This document shows positions 16,274 through 25,216 of a stretch of DNA of 64,000 bases, in pieces. The position numbers and the translations under genes were made by a program. A model generated the notes under the pieces. That model was not told the DNA's origin. It did no database searches and saw nothing but the letters and a program-made list of their open reading frames with translations. The stretch comes from Streptomyces sp. A1136 (GTDB lineage: Bacteria > Actinomycetota > Actinomycetes > Streptomycetales > Streptomycetaceae): NCBI RefSeq assembly GCF_004795055.1, contig NZ_SSBJ01000007.1:186001-250000 (forward strand). The letters are read 5' to 3'. Positions within the stretch are counted from its first letter, which is position 1. Every line of letters begins with the position of its first letter.

Positions 16274-16878
16274 CGCTGTGGCTGGAGGCCACGCAGGGCG
16301 CCCGACAGGCGGTGGGCTACCCGGCCTTGTTCGTGCTGGTGGCACTGGGCGCGCTGGTTCCGGTGATCCCGACGGGGGCCCTGGTGAGTTCGGCCGCGGT
16401 CGTGGCCTTCCACCAGCCGACCCCGGCTATCGACCTGTTGCTCGTGTTCGGGGTGTCCGCGCTCGCGGCGTTCCTCGGTGACATGGCGCTGTACTGGCTC
16501 GGTCTCAGCGGAGTGCGCTCGCGGGGCGGCTCGCGGTGGCTGGGGCGACTGCGGGACCGGGCCGCGCCCGACCGGCTGGAGCGGGCGCGGCACGGGCTCG
16601 ACGAGCACGGGGTGCTGGTCCTGGTCGTCTCGCGGCTGGTTCCGGCGGGGCGGATACCGGTGATGCTGGCGTGCCTGCTGGCGGGATTGCCGATGCGGCG
16701 GTTCGCGCGGGGCGACGGGCCGGCGTGCCTGGCGTGGGCGGGGACGTACGGGCTGATCGGCATCCTGGGCGGGTCGCTGTTCGCGCGACCCTGGGAGGGG
16801 GTGGCCGTGGCGGTGGGGGTGACCCTGTTGATCAGCGCGGCCCCGGCACTGTGGCGGCGGCTGCGCCCCTTGCGCTGA
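16270..16878 (+). CDS. DedA/VTT-domain membrane protein
   Basis: 202 residues from GTG 16270 overlapping the MBL stop by four bases. Hydrophobic helices and the conserved VSRLVPAGRIPVMLACLLAG stretch (re-entrant region with the family arginines) identify the DedA/SNARE-associated (VTT) family. Proteins of this group include lipid transporters such as undecaprenyl-phosphate flippases and modulators of membrane composition. Members are usually about 200-220 residues. Coupling to the MBL hydrolase suggests joint action on a lipid intermediate; that is inference. Confidence 0.85.
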   Translation: MTLWLEATQGARQAVGYPALFVLVALGALVPVIPTGALVSSAAVVAFHQPTPAIDLLLVFGVSALAAFLGDMALYWLGLSGVRSRGGSRWLGRLRDRAAPDRLERARHGLDEHGVLVLVVSRLVPAGRIPVMLACLLAGLPMRRFARGDGPACLAWAGTYGLIGILGGSLFARPWEGVAVAVGVTLLISAAPALWRRLRPLR

Positions 16879-16923
16879 GCGGGCCGGGGTCACGGCAGCG
16901 GGGGTCCGCGAGGGCGACCGGGG

Positions 16924-18036
16924 TCACAAGGTGCGCGAGGCCCCGATGGGCAGGTCCCACAGGGATTCGCGCGGCAGCCCGGCCCGCGACCAGGCGGCGC
17001 GCACCCGGTGCAGGGGTTCCATCACGGGCTCCGCCGACAGGACGAAGGTGGCCCAGTGCATCGGGGCCATCCGGCGGGCCCCGAGGTCGACGCAGGCGCG
17101 GACCGCCTCCTCGGGGTCGGCGTGGACGTCGCGCAGCCACCATCGGGGGGCGTAGGCGCCGATCGGCAGGAGGGCCAGGTCGATGTCGGGGTGCCGGCGG
17201 CCGATCTCCGCGAACCAGTGGCCGTAGCCGGTGTCGCCCGCGAAGTAGACCTTCTTGCCCGTGGCCGTGTCCGTCAGCACCCAGCCGCCCCACAGCGTCC
17301 GGCAGGTGTCCAGCAGGGACCGCTTCGACCAGTGGTGGGCCGGTACGAAGTCGAAGCGCACCCCGTCCAGTTCGGCCGCCTCCCACCAGTCGAGTTCGGT
17401 GACCCGGCTGAAGCCCCGGCGACGGAACCAGCGGGCCAGGCCGGCCGGGGCGAACACGGCGGTGTGCCGGGGCAGCCGTTTGAGGGTGGGCGCGTCGAGG
17501 TGGTCGTAGTGGTTGTGGCTGATCACCACCGCGTCCACGGGCGGCAGTTGCGCCCAGGGCACGCCGACGGGGGTCATCCGGGCCGGGGTCCCGAGGATGC
17601 GCCGGGACCAGACGGGGTCGGTCAGTACGGTCAGCCCGCCGGTCCGCAGCACCCAACTGGCGTGTCCCGCCCAGGTGACGCACACCGTCCCCGGCACGGC
17701 AGGGGGCAGCGGGGCCGGCCGGTACGGGAGGTCCGGGATGCCGCCGAGTCCCTCGGTGTCGGGCCGCAGGGCGCCTTCGCGGGCGAGCCGCGCGAAGGCC
17801 CGTACGCCGGGCAGCGGGGTGGTCAGCCGGTCGGCGAACGAACCGGGCCAGGAGCGGAGTTCCCCGAGCGGCCGGGGCGCGGTCAGGGCGGGGACGGGGT
17901 CGGGGGCCATGTCGGGGAAGCCGCCCGGGATGGTGTCCGGGGCCGGATGGCGGTGGACGGGCACGGGCCGCGCCGCGCCCTCGCGCACGGCCCGGCCCGT
18001 CCGGTCGGGTCCGACGGCGTCCCTCTGGTCCGTCAC
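16924..18036 (-). CDS. MBL-fold metallo-hydrolase (NAPE-PLD-like)
   Basis: 370 residues. A non-conserved N-terminal part of about 110 residues precedes a NAPE-phospholipase-D-like MBL domain: VCVTWAGHASWVLRTGGLTV, SHNHYDHLDAPTL (HxHxDH motif), PAHHWSKRSLLD, FAGDTGYGHWFAEIG, PIGAYAPRWWLRDVH and PMHWATFVLS. These closely follow the zinc ligands and the WW-containing loop of bacterial N-acyl-phosphatidylethanolamine hydrolases. No signal peptide. It converges with the DedA gene. Activity on N-acylated lipids is the best guess from family; substrate unproven. Confidence 0.87.
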   Translation of the reverse strand: MTDQRDAVGPDRTGRAVREGAARPVPVHRHPAPDTIPGGFPDMAPDPVPALTAPRPLGELRSWPGSFADRLTTPLPGVRAFARLAREGALRPDTEGLGGIPDLPYRPAPLPPAVPGTVCVTWAGHASWVLRTGGLTVLTDPVWSRRILGTPARMTPVGVPWAQLPPVDAVVISHNHYDHLDAPTLKRLPRHTAVFAPAGLARWFRRRGFSRVTELDWWEAAELDGVRFDFVPAHHWSKRSLLDTCRTLWGGWVLTDTATGKKVYFAGDTGYGHWFAEIGRRHPDIDLALLPIGAYAPRWWLRDVHADPEEAVRACVDLGARRMAPMHWATFVLSAEPVMEPLHRVRAAWSRAGLPRESLWDLPIGASRTL

Positions 18037-18091
18037 GAGAAGTCTCCGTTCGCCTGCGCTGTGGTCGGGTCGGCGGGGCTCGGCGCCCGGT

Positions 18092-19330
18092 TCAGTCGGC
18101 CAGCTCTGCCAGCAACGACCGGAGCCGGTCCAGCGAGGCCTTTACGTGCGGCAGCTCCAGGGGCTCGCGGGTGGTGAGGGAGGCGAGCCGCTCCCGGGGA
18201 CCCGCTCCCAGCAGCGGTCCCGTCGACAGGCGTACGCGCAGCGCGTCGGGCGAGTCGGCGAACCGCTGGGCGCCGGGGGTCGGCGCCCCGAGCCGGGCGC
18301 CGAGCCAGTCCTCCAGTTCCATCGCGTCGCCCACCCCGTGCCGGGCCAGCCCGGTGCGCAGCGAGGTGAGGTCCGCGTACAAGTGGCGTCCGGCCTGCGG
18401 GGGTCGGGCGAAGGCGCCCGCGGCGAGCAGCTCGCGGTGTGCCGCGGCGGCCACCGCGCCGTGCAGGGCGGCGGCCGTGTACGCGCGTTCGCAGACGGCG
18501 TCGGGTTCGTCGAGCGCGTACGCGGCGGCACCGGCGACCGGGCCCGCGACGAGGGCCCCCGTGGCGGTGAGGACGTCGAGGGTGCGGGCCCACAGGCGGG
18601 CGCCGCGGGCGGTGCCGGGAAAGCGGACCACCGCCGCCGGCCAGCCCGCCGGCAGCAGGGAGCCGGACAGGTCCACCAGCACGGCGGCCTGGTCGGGGAG
18701 CATCTCGGCCGGACTCAGCACCAGCGTCTCCTGCGGGCGGTGCACGGTGTCGCGCCAGCTCTCGTCGCTCACCACGAACAGTCCGGCGGTTTCGGCGGCC
18801 TCGCACGCCTCGCGCAGCATCTCGGGCGGTGGCACGGTGGCGGTCGGGTCGTCGGCGACGGACAACAACAGGACGCGCGGATCGCCGCCTTCGGCCCGCA
18901 CCCGGCGGACGGTTTCCAGCAGGGCGTAGGGGTCCGGTACGCCGCCGCACTCGGCGGGGGTCGGGACGTGGTAGGCCCGCCGTCCCAGGAGCCGGACCTG
19001 GGGTGTCCACCAGGCGGGACAGGGCCGGGGCAGCATCACGTCGCCCCCGTACGCGCCGAGCAGCGCGAGCAGCAGGCCTGGAGCGCCGGGGCCGGCGGCG
19101 ACGTTCTCCGGCCGGGTGGGCAGCCCGCGCCGGGCCCAGTACCCACAGGCGGCCGTGCGTACCGCCTCCCCGCCGCCGGGCGGCTCGGGGGCGGCGCGTC
19201 CCGCGGCCCGGGCGAGGACGGCGGTGAGTTCGGGCAGGACCGGGAGGCCGGGTTGGGGGGCGGGCGGTCCGTTGCGGACGTAGCCGCGCTCCTCCGCCGT
19301 GGTGCGCCCCGGCCCCGCCTTCCCCGACAT
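18092..19330 (-). CDS. PLP aminotransferase-fold protein lacking the catalytic lysine
   Basis: 412 residues from ATG 19330, preferred because GAGGGAAGG lies upstream; ATG 19384 would add 18 residues but falls beside a -10-like TATAAA. The fold type I aminotransferase layout is clear: substrate-side start (YVRNGPPAPQPGLPVLPELT), VSDESWRD at the pyridine-binding Asp position, and LRVRLSTGPLLG at the carboxylate-binding Arg. Where SxSK is expected the protein reads VDLSGSLLPAGWPA, and the only lysines in the whole protein are at residue 4 and near the C-terminus (HVKASL). It therefore cannot form the internal aldimine and is probably a non-catalytic sensor, chaperone or lysine-independent enzyme. 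Divergent from a methyltransferase. Confidence 0.8.
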   Translation of the reverse strand: MSGKAGPGRTTAEERGYVRNGPPAPQPGLPVLPELTAVLARAAGRAAPEPPGGGEAVRTAACGYWARRGLPTRPENVAAGPGAPGLLLALLGAYGGDVMLPRPCPAWWTPQVRLLGRRAYHVPTPAECGGVPDPYALLETVRRVRAEGGDPRVLLLSVADDPTATVPPPEMLREACEAAETAGLFVVSDESWRDTVHRPQETLVLSPAEMLPDQAAVLVDLSGSLLPAGWPAAVVRFPGTARGARLWARTLDVLTATGALVAGPVAGAAAYALDEPDAVCERAYTAAALHGAVAAAAHRELLAAGAFARPPQAGRHLYADLTSLRTGLARHGVGDAMELEDWLGARLGAPTPGAQRFADSPDALRVRLSTGPLLGAGPRERLASLTTREPLELPHVKASLDRLRSLLAELAD

Positions 19331-19679
19331 CGCGCCGCCGCCTTCCCTCGTTCCGTCCCCGGGTCGCCCTCTCCGCCGGGTCATGCCCTTTATACGGTTA
19401 TTTACCCGCTATCGCCGCCCGCGCCCGTCGTGGTCGCCCGCCGAACGGCCGCGGTGCCTCGGCGTGCTGGGGCAGCAGGGTGCCGGGCACGGGGCCGCAC
19501 CGCCCTCCGGCGCGGTCCGTCCCTTGGGCCCACTCTCCCCGCCCGCGACCGACATCGCCACCCGCCGGTCCTCTTCCCGTGCCCGACAGGAGTCGTGTCC
19601 ATATTTCAATACGCCCATCTCAAATATCGAGCCAAGCCTTTATCGTGATCACACGCTTCGACGAAGAGGAGTCACCGCC
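19331..19679. promoter_or_regulatory. Divergent intergenic region with AT-rich elements
   Basis: 349 bases without a gene. Near 19391-19396, read on the minus strand, lies TATAAA, a good -10 for the aminotransferase-like gene. ATATTT (19601-19606) and AAATAT (19622-19627) form an inverted repeat with a 15-base centre, striking in DNA this GC-rich, about 55 bases before the methyltransferase RBS (AGAGGAG, 19665-19671). The middle part is GC-rich and shows nothing clear. Confidence 0.45.
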
Positions 19680-20492
19680 ATGAAGGAGACCGCCGTCTAC
19701 ACGCACGGCCACCACGAGTCGGTCCTGCGTTCCCACCGCTGGCGCACCGCCGAGAACTCGGCCGCCTACCTGATCGGCGAACTACGACCCGGCATGTCGG
19801 TGCTGGACGTGGGCTGCGGACCCGGCACCATCACCGCGGACCTGGCGGAACTGGTGGCCCCCGGCGGCCGGGTCACGGCGGTCGACGCGGCGGCCGACGT
19901 CCTGGAACAGGCCCGGGCCTACGTGGCGCGGCGCGCGCCCGGCGCACCCGTCGAGTTCGCCACCGCGGACGTGCACGCGCTGGACTTCCCGGACGACTCC
20001 TTCGACGTGGTCCACGCCCACCAGGTGCTCCAGCACGTCGGGGACCCGGTGCGGGCGCTGCGCGAGATGCGCCGGGTGTGCCGGCCGGGCGGGATCGTGG
20101 CGGCGCGCGACGCCGACTACGCGGCGATGACCTGGTTCCCGCCTACGCCCGGGCTGGAGGACTGGCAGAGCCTGTACCGGCGGGTGGCCCGGGCCAACGG
20201 CGGCGAGCCGGACGCGGGGCGACGGCTGCTGTCGTGGGCCCGCGCGGCCGGGTTCACCGAGGTGGCGTCCTCCGCGACGGCCTGGTGCTTCGCCACGCCG
20301 GAGGAGGTCGCCTGGTGGTCCTCCCTGTGGGCGGACCGCACGACGGCCTCGGCGTACGCGTCGATCGCGACCTCCGGCCACCACGCCACGCCGGAGGCGC
20401 TGACCGCGATCGCCGAGGCCTGGCGCGCCTGGGGCGCCGCCCCGGACGCCTGGTTCTCGGTCTTGAACGGGGAGATCCTGGCCCGGGCGTGA
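19680..20492 (+). CDS. UbiE/Methyltransf_11-type methyltransferase
   Basis: 270 residues from ATG 19680 with AGAGGAG nine bases upstream; the longer open frame is leader DNA. It carries all class I motifs: MSVLDVGCGPGTITADLAEL (motif I), RVTAVDAAADVLEQAR (acidic residue for the ribose), FATADVHALDFPDDSFDVVH, and VCRPGGIVAARDADY. The size and the YTHGHHESVLRSHRWRTAEN start match a common actinobacterial family annotated as methyltransferase type 11. Substrate unknown. Divergent from the lysine-less aminotransferase, with a shared 349-base control region. Confidence 0.9.
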   Translation: MKETAVYTHGHHESVLRSHRWRTAENSAAYLIGELRPGMSVLDVGCGPGTITADLAELVAPGGRVTAVDAAADVLEQARAYVARRAPGAPVEFATADVHALDFPDDSFDVVHAHQVLQHVGDPVRALREMRRVCRPGGIVAARDADYAAMTWFPPTPGLEDWQSLYRRVARANGGEPDAGRRLLSWARAAGFTEVASSATAWCFATPEEVAWWSSLWADRTTASAYASIATSGHHATPEALTAIAEAWRAWGAAPDAWFSVLNGEILARA

Positions 20493-20544
20493 AGCGGGCC
20501 GGGACGCCGTGAGGGTGCGGGCGTCGGGGGTCAGGGCGTGAGGG

Positions 20545-22515
20545 TCAGGGCGTCTTGGGGCGCATGCGGAAGTCGTAGGCCGGTGGGAGGGGCCGGTCCG
20601 TGAGGGTGGACCAGATGTGCTCCAGGGTCTCCTCGCCCTCGCGGAGGTCCGGCACCTCGAAACCGTCCTCGAAGACCCTGCGGGCCGCGCCCAGGTGGCC
20701 CTCCGCCGACAGCAGTCGCGCCGCGAGGAGCCGGAAGCGGCCGTGTTCGCGCAGGGTGGGCCGCAGCCGGTCCCAGACCGAGCGCGCCGCCGCGAGCCGG
20801 CCGGCCGCCAGGAGGGCCGTCAGCGCCTCGCGCCCCAGGGCGGATTCCGCCGCGAGCCACGGCGGGCCGCCCCGGCTCTCCTGCGCCAGGTCCTCGAAGG
20901 CCTCCGTGTACCGGTCGGCGGCCCGCTCGGCGTCGCCGACCAGCGCGTCGGCCACCGCCAGACACCTGAGCAGCGGCCACCGCGAGGGCGCGAGCGCCAG
21001 GCCACGCTCCCAGCTGCGCACCGCTTGGGCCACGTCGCCTGCGTGCCACTGTGCGACGCCCAGGTGGTACTCGGTCAGCGGGTCGGCGGGGGCCGTCTCC
21101 AGCATGTCCCGCCAGTGCGGGGCCACCAGGGTCTCCCCCGGCGGGGCCACCCGGCGCGGCGCGGGGAAGACGCCGGTTCGCCACAGTTCCAGCCAGGGCT
21201 CCTGGGCCTCACCCAGCGTCGACTCGGGGAAGGGGGTGCCGGGCAGCTTGAAGCCTCCGCAGAGCACCTCCAGCGCGCCCCAGCCGGAGCCCGTCGCCAG
21301 CCGCTCCCCGGGCTGCTCGTCGGCCGCTCCGCGCCACGCCGCGTACGCCGCCTCCAGCCGCTCGGCGGGCAGCGCCGCGTCCAGCGCCGCCGAGGCCGCG
21401 CCCCGCGCCGCCGCCCAGTCGGGGCCGTGCACGGCGGCGGGCTCGGCGGAGAGCGGCCCGTACGCCTCCAGCCAGGCGAACTCCGCCCCCGCCTCCAGTC
21501 GTACGTGCTCCAGCTGGGTCCGGGCCAGTCCGGCCTGGATCTCCGCGTAGCCCCCCGTGCCCGGCTCGGTCAGCCATTCCTGCCACCGCCGGCCGCCGGC
21601 GCCCGAGCCCCACGTGAACAGCTTGCGCCCGCGCAGCGGTCCGGTGGAGGTCTGCACCAGTCCGCGACCCTCGGCGTCGAGGGAGGCGATCCACGGCCGG
21701 GTGTCTTCCGGGACCTCGTAGAAGAAGTCGGCGGGGTGCTCGCACCGCGGTGGGTACGTGCGGTCCGTGCCCTCCCACTCCGGGACGGGGACGCGCCGCA
21801 GCGAGCGTTCGTAACCGAAGTGCCAGGCCTCGTCCGCCGGGGCCAGCACCCGGGTCCCGGGGTCCTCGGGGACGGCGATGTTGGACCACCAGTAGACGGG
21901 CGCGGGCCGCTCGTGCGGGTTGCGCACGCGCACGCCCGCGTAGAGGAACTCCGAGTCCCCCGGCAGCCACAGGTCCACCTGGAACGGCAGGTCGCGCAGC
22001 CGCTCCCACTCCCAGAGCCGGACCATCTCGCCGCCGTCCGGCGCGGGGACGAGCGCGGCGTGCAGTGGGGCGCAGGACAAGGTGGTGTGCCCGGTGGCGC
22101 CGATGTTCCATTCCACACCGCCCGAGAACCAGGCGCCGTTGAGGGCGAAGTTCGCGGGCTGGAACACCGGGTTGCGGTAGAGGAGTTCCCGGCCGGTCGG
22201 CAGGTGGAGGAGCGAGTGGATCCGGCCGCCGAGCCCGGGCAGGACCGTGACGCGCAGGTGGGCGTTCTCGATGACGATCGCTTCGAAGTCGCGTTTGTTA
22301 CGGGTGCGTTCGTACCCGTCGCGCAGGCGTACGGGCAGCAGGGAACGCAGCGGTTCGTAGCCGATCTGGCGGCCCATGTCGCGCGGCAGCCCCTGCCGCG
22401 CCCGCTCGTCCAGTACGTGCACCTCGGCGGGCGCGCGCAGGGCGGGCAGCGGGTTCTCGGGGCCGAGCGGAGCGGCGGGGAGGTTCAGCAGAGCACGTCG
22501 GACGGTGGTGGCCAT
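20545..22515 (-). CDS. DUF5107 protein with C-terminal TPR region
   Basis: 656 residues from ATG 22515 (MATTVRRALLNLPAAPLGPE is the usual start; ATG 22530 would add five). Residues about 40-340 are a DUF5107 domain with a galactose-mutarotase-like beta-sandwich feel: RVTVLPGLGGRIHSLLHLPT, NFALNGAWFSGGVEWNIGAT, VYWWSNIAVPED. The C-terminal 250 residues are helical with TPR-like units (PLTEYHLGVAQWHAGDVAQA, LLRCLAVADALVGDAERAAD). DUF5107 proteins are linked to carbohydrate use in other actinomycetes. Here it ends a peptidase operon, 81 bases after a GNAT gene, so its role is not clear. Confidence 0.8.
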   Translation of the reverse strand: MATTVRRALLNLPAAPLGPENPLPALRAPAEVHVLDERARQGLPRDMGRQIGYEPLRSLLPVRLRDGYERTRNKRDFEAIVIENAHLRVTVLPGLGGRIHSLLHLPTGRELLYRNPVFQPANFALNGAWFSGGVEWNIGATGHTTLSCAPLHAALVPAPDGGEMVRLWEWERLRDLPFQVDLWLPGDSEFLYAGVRVRNPHERPAPVYWWSNIAVPEDPGTRVLAPADEAWHFGYERSLRRVPVPEWEGTDRTYPPRCEHPADFFYEVPEDTRPWIASLDAEGRGLVQTSTGPLRGRKLFTWGSGAGGRRWQEWLTEPGTGGYAEIQAGLARTQLEHVRLEAGAEFAWLEAYGPLSAEPAAVHGPDWAAARGAASAALDAALPAERLEAAYAAWRGAADEQPGERLATGSGWGALEVLCGGFKLPGTPFPESTLGEAQEPWLELWRTGVFPAPRRVAPPGETLVAPHWRDMLETAPADPLTEYHLGVAQWHAGDVAQAVRSWERGLALAPSRWPLLRCLAVADALVGDAERAADRYTEAFEDLAQESRGGPPWLAAESALGREALTALLAAGRLAAARSVWDRLRPTLREHGRFRLLAARLLSAEGHLGAARRVFEDGFEVPDLREGEETLEHIWSTLTDRPLPPAYDFRMRPKTP

Positions 22516-22596
22516 GAGGGAATGGAACACGCCGCACCGACCGGTGCACAGGGGTTCCGCGGATCACCACCGGTCAGGATTACGCAAAGCGGTGGC

Positions 22597-23139
22597 CTAC
22601 GCCGCGGTGAGCGCCCAACGCTCGTGGTCCCGCCAGGCGCCGTCGACGTACAGGAAGTCGGGGGAGAGACCCTCCAGCCGGAAGCCGTGCCGGCGGACGA
22701 GCGCGATGGAGGCGGCGTTGTCGGGCTGGATGTTGGCCTCCAGCCGGTGCAGGCCCAGGCCGCCCGCGGAGGTCGGGGCGAACGCCTGGTCCAGGACCAG
22801 GCCGAACGCCTCACCGAGCAGTCCGCGCCCCGCGGCGTGGGCGAAGGCCCCGTAGCCGAGGGCGCCGCTCTGGAACGCGCCGCGCACGATGTTGTTGATG
22901 TTGACGAACCCGGCCAGTGCGCCGGTGGCGCGTTCGCAGACCAGGTACCCGGCGCGCTCGTCCCCGTCGAGTCGGGCCGCGTAGGGCTCGTAGGCCTCCA
23001 GGGTGTCGGGCGGGAACAGCCAGGGCCGGTGCAGGTCCCGGCTCTCGCGCGCCCGGGCGGTGAACTCCGGCCCGTCGGCGGCGCGGTAGCCGCGGATGCC
23101 GACCCGGGGCCCTTCGCGGAGGTAGTGGAGTTCGGCCAT
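22597..23139 (-). CDS. GNAT N-acetyltransferase (RimJ/RimL type)
   Basis: 180 residues. RimJ-like architecture: VGIRGYRAADGPEFTARARE start, GYLVCERATGALAGFVNINN (central strands), GALGYGAFAHAAGRGLLGEA (acetyl-CoA pyrophosphate loop region), HRLEANIQPDNAASIALVRR with GFRLEG, the standard RimJ/RimL end. It transfers an acetyl group to an amino group, classically the alpha-amine of ribosomal proteins or of small peptides and amines. In an operon between peptidases and DUF5107 it might acetylate peptide products or a toxic amine. Confidence 0.88.
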   Translation of the reverse strand: MAELHYLREGPRVGIRGYRAADGPEFTARARESRDLHRPWLFPPDTLEAYEPYAARLDGDERAGYLVCERATGALAGFVNINNIVRGAFQSGALGYGAFAHAAGRGLLGEAFGLVLDQAFAPTSAGGLGLHRLEANIQPDNAASIALVRRHGFRLEGLSPDFLYVDGAWRDHERWALTAA

Positions 23140-23193
23140 GCCCTCAGCATATGCACGGGACCGGGCGCCGGCACGCCGCCGTCCGGGGCCGAG

Positions 23194-25203
23194 TCAGGGT
23201 TCGAGCGCCGGCCGCGGCACGTCAGTCCGATCGAGACCGAACACCTGTACGTAGAGGCCGAGTTCGGCTTCCAAGGCCCGGACCATGGTCTGCGCGCGTC
23301 GAAATCCGTGACCCTCGCCCGCGAAGGTGATGTACGCGTGCGGCACCGAGCGCCCGCGCAGCGCGGCCAGGAAGCGCTCCGCCTGCGCGGGCGGGCAGAC
23401 GGGGTCGTCGAGGCCCTGCAGCAGGACGAACGGGGCGGTGATCCGGTCGGCGCGGGCCACCGGGGAGCGTTCGCGGCAGCGCACCGCCAGGGTCCGCGGC
23501 GGGCCGGCCAGACCGTCGACGTAGTGGGACTCCAGGTCGTGGGTCTCCTCAGCGAAGCCCCTCAGGTCGAGCACGGGGTAGATGATCGCCGCGCAGGCGT
23601 AGAGGTCGGTCGCGGCGAGGGAGGCGGCCGCCGTCCAGCCGCCCGCGCTGGCCCCGCGGATCGCGAGCCGGTCCGGGTCGGCGGTGCCCTCGGCGGCCAG
23701 GGCCCGGGCGACGGCCGCGCAGTCCTCCACGTCCACCACGCCCCACTGCTCGCGCAGCCGCTCGCGGTAGGGCCGGCCGTACCCGGAGGAGCCGCCGTAG
23801 TTCACCTCGACCACGCCGATGCCCCGGGAGGTGAAGTAGGCGATGTGCAGGTCCAGTACCGGCGGTACGTGGTCGGTCGGCCCGCCGTGCGCCCACACCA
23901 CGTACGGGGGCAGTTCGTCGGCGGGCGCCGCCCGGTCGGGGTGGTGGGGCGGGTAGACGTGGGCGTGGATCTCCCGGCCGCCCGGGCCGAGGAAGGTCCG
24001 GCTCTGGGGTTCGGGGTAGTAGGCGGGGTCCACGGGGGCGGCGGCACGGGCGCCGACGACCCGGGCGTGGCCGGACGCCGTGTCCAGTTCGACCACCTCG
24101 TAGCCGCTGCGCGGGCTGGCGGCGACCCCGTACACCCGCGTTCCGTGGACGGCGAGGGTGGGCTGCCATGCCGTCCACGGGCCGGCCGCGTCGACCAGGT
24201 CGCCGGTGTCGGGGTCGAGCACGCCGAGCACCGAGGAGCCCTGGCCGTGCAGGACGGCGAGGAGCCGGTCCGGCAGCGGGGCGATCCAGGCGAGGCCGGG
24301 CTTCCACAGCGGGCCGCCGAACTCCTCCTCGCGCGGGCACAGGTTGACGGCCTCGCCGGTGTCCGGGTCGACGCGGTACGGGTTCCACCAGCCGCCGCGG
24401 TCGCTGACCGCCAACAGGGCCCCGTCCGCGGCCCACTCCACCTGGGCCACGGCCTCCTCGGGTCCGCCGAGCACGCTACGGGGCTCGGCGAGGACGTCGG
24501 ACCCGGCGCCGCCGGACCCGACGACCTCGGCGAGCAGCAGTTCGGTGCCGTCCCACGGCATCCGGGGGTGGTCCCACACCAGCCGCGCCGCGAACCGGCC
24601 GTCCGGGGAGATCCGCGGGCCGGTCGTGAACCGGTGCCGGTCGTCGGTCAGCTCCCGCACCGCGGACCGGTCGTCGGCGGCCGAGCCGTCCAGCGGTACG
24701 GCCGCCACCACGCGGCGTACGTCGGTGGGCCCGGGCCCCGTGAACTCCTCCAGCACGCACCACACCTCGCCGCCGCGCAACACCGGGTCGGCCCAGCGCA
24801 GCCCGCCACCGACGCGGAGTGGGGACAGGGGGGTGAGCGGCCGGGGCGGCGGGGCGCCGGGCGCGTCCGGTTCGTACGCGTACAGCCGCTGGTCGCCGTG
24901 GTGGACGAACACCACGAGCGGCCCGCCGGTGGCGCGTGCGGTACCGGTCCAAGGGCGGCCCCCGTACTCGGTGTGCCGGCTGCGGACGTTCCACGGCGCG
25001 TCCAGCACCGACCGCTCTGGGCCCCCGTCGGCGGGCCTGCGGACCAGGGTGCGACGCCCGCCCTCGGCGGGCCGGGGCTCGGTCCACCACACCTCGGCGC
25101 CGACGGTGCCCACGTACTCGGGCCGCCCGTCGAGGGACGCGGCCAGCGCGGCGTCGATGGGCGAGGGCCAGCTCCCGTAGGGCCCGGCGGAGGGTGTCGT
25201 CAT
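23194..25203 (-). CDS. S9-family prolyl oligopeptidase-type serine peptidase
   Basis: 669 residues. Residues 1-400 form a beta-propeller-like N-terminal part; the C-terminal alpha/beta-hydrolase has the nucleophile RGASAGGW (Ser near 520), Asp in QGLDDPVCPPAQAERF and His in GEGHGFRRAQTM. HGGPTDHVPPVLDLHIAYFT and GVVEVNYGGSSGYGRPYRER are the usual oxyanion and pre-nucleophile regions of dipeptidyl/acylaminoacyl peptidases. No signal peptide, so cytoplasmic. It starts 13 bases after the M20 peptidase gene and is in the same operon; it probably trims short oligopeptides. Confidence 0.92.
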   Translation of the reverse strand: MTTPSAGPYGSWPSPIDAALAASLDGRPEYVGTVGAEVWWTEPRPAEGGRRTLVRRPADGGPERSVLDAPWNVRSRHTEYGGRPWTGTARATGGPLVVFVHHGDQRLYAYEPDAPGAPPPRPLTPLSPLRVGGGLRWADPVLRGGEVWCVLEEFTGPGPTDVRRVVAAVPLDGSAADDRSAVRELTDDRHRFTTGPRISPDGRFAARLVWDHPRMPWDGTELLLAEVVGSGGAGSDVLAEPRSVLGGPEEAVAQVEWAADGALLAVSDRGGWWNPYRVDPDTGEAVNLCPREEEFGGPLWKPGLAWIAPLPDRLLAVLHGQGSSVLGVLDPDTGDLVDAAGPWTAWQPTLAVHGTRVYGVAASPRSGYEVVELDTASGHARVVGARAAAPVDPAYYPEPQSRTFLGPGGREIHAHVYPPHHPDRAAPADELPPYVVWAHGGPTDHVPPVLDLHIAYFTSRGIGVVEVNYGGSSGYGRPYRERLREQWGVVDVEDCAAVARALAAEGTADPDRLAIRGASAGGWTAAASLAATDLYACAAIIYPVLDLRGFAEETHDLESHYVDGLAGPPRTLAVRCRERSPVARADRITAPFVLLQGLDDPVCPPAQAERFLAALRGRSVPHAYITFAGEGHGFRRAQTMVRALEAELGLYVQVFGLDRTDVPRPALEP

Positions 25204-25216
25204 CGCGCTGCCCCCG

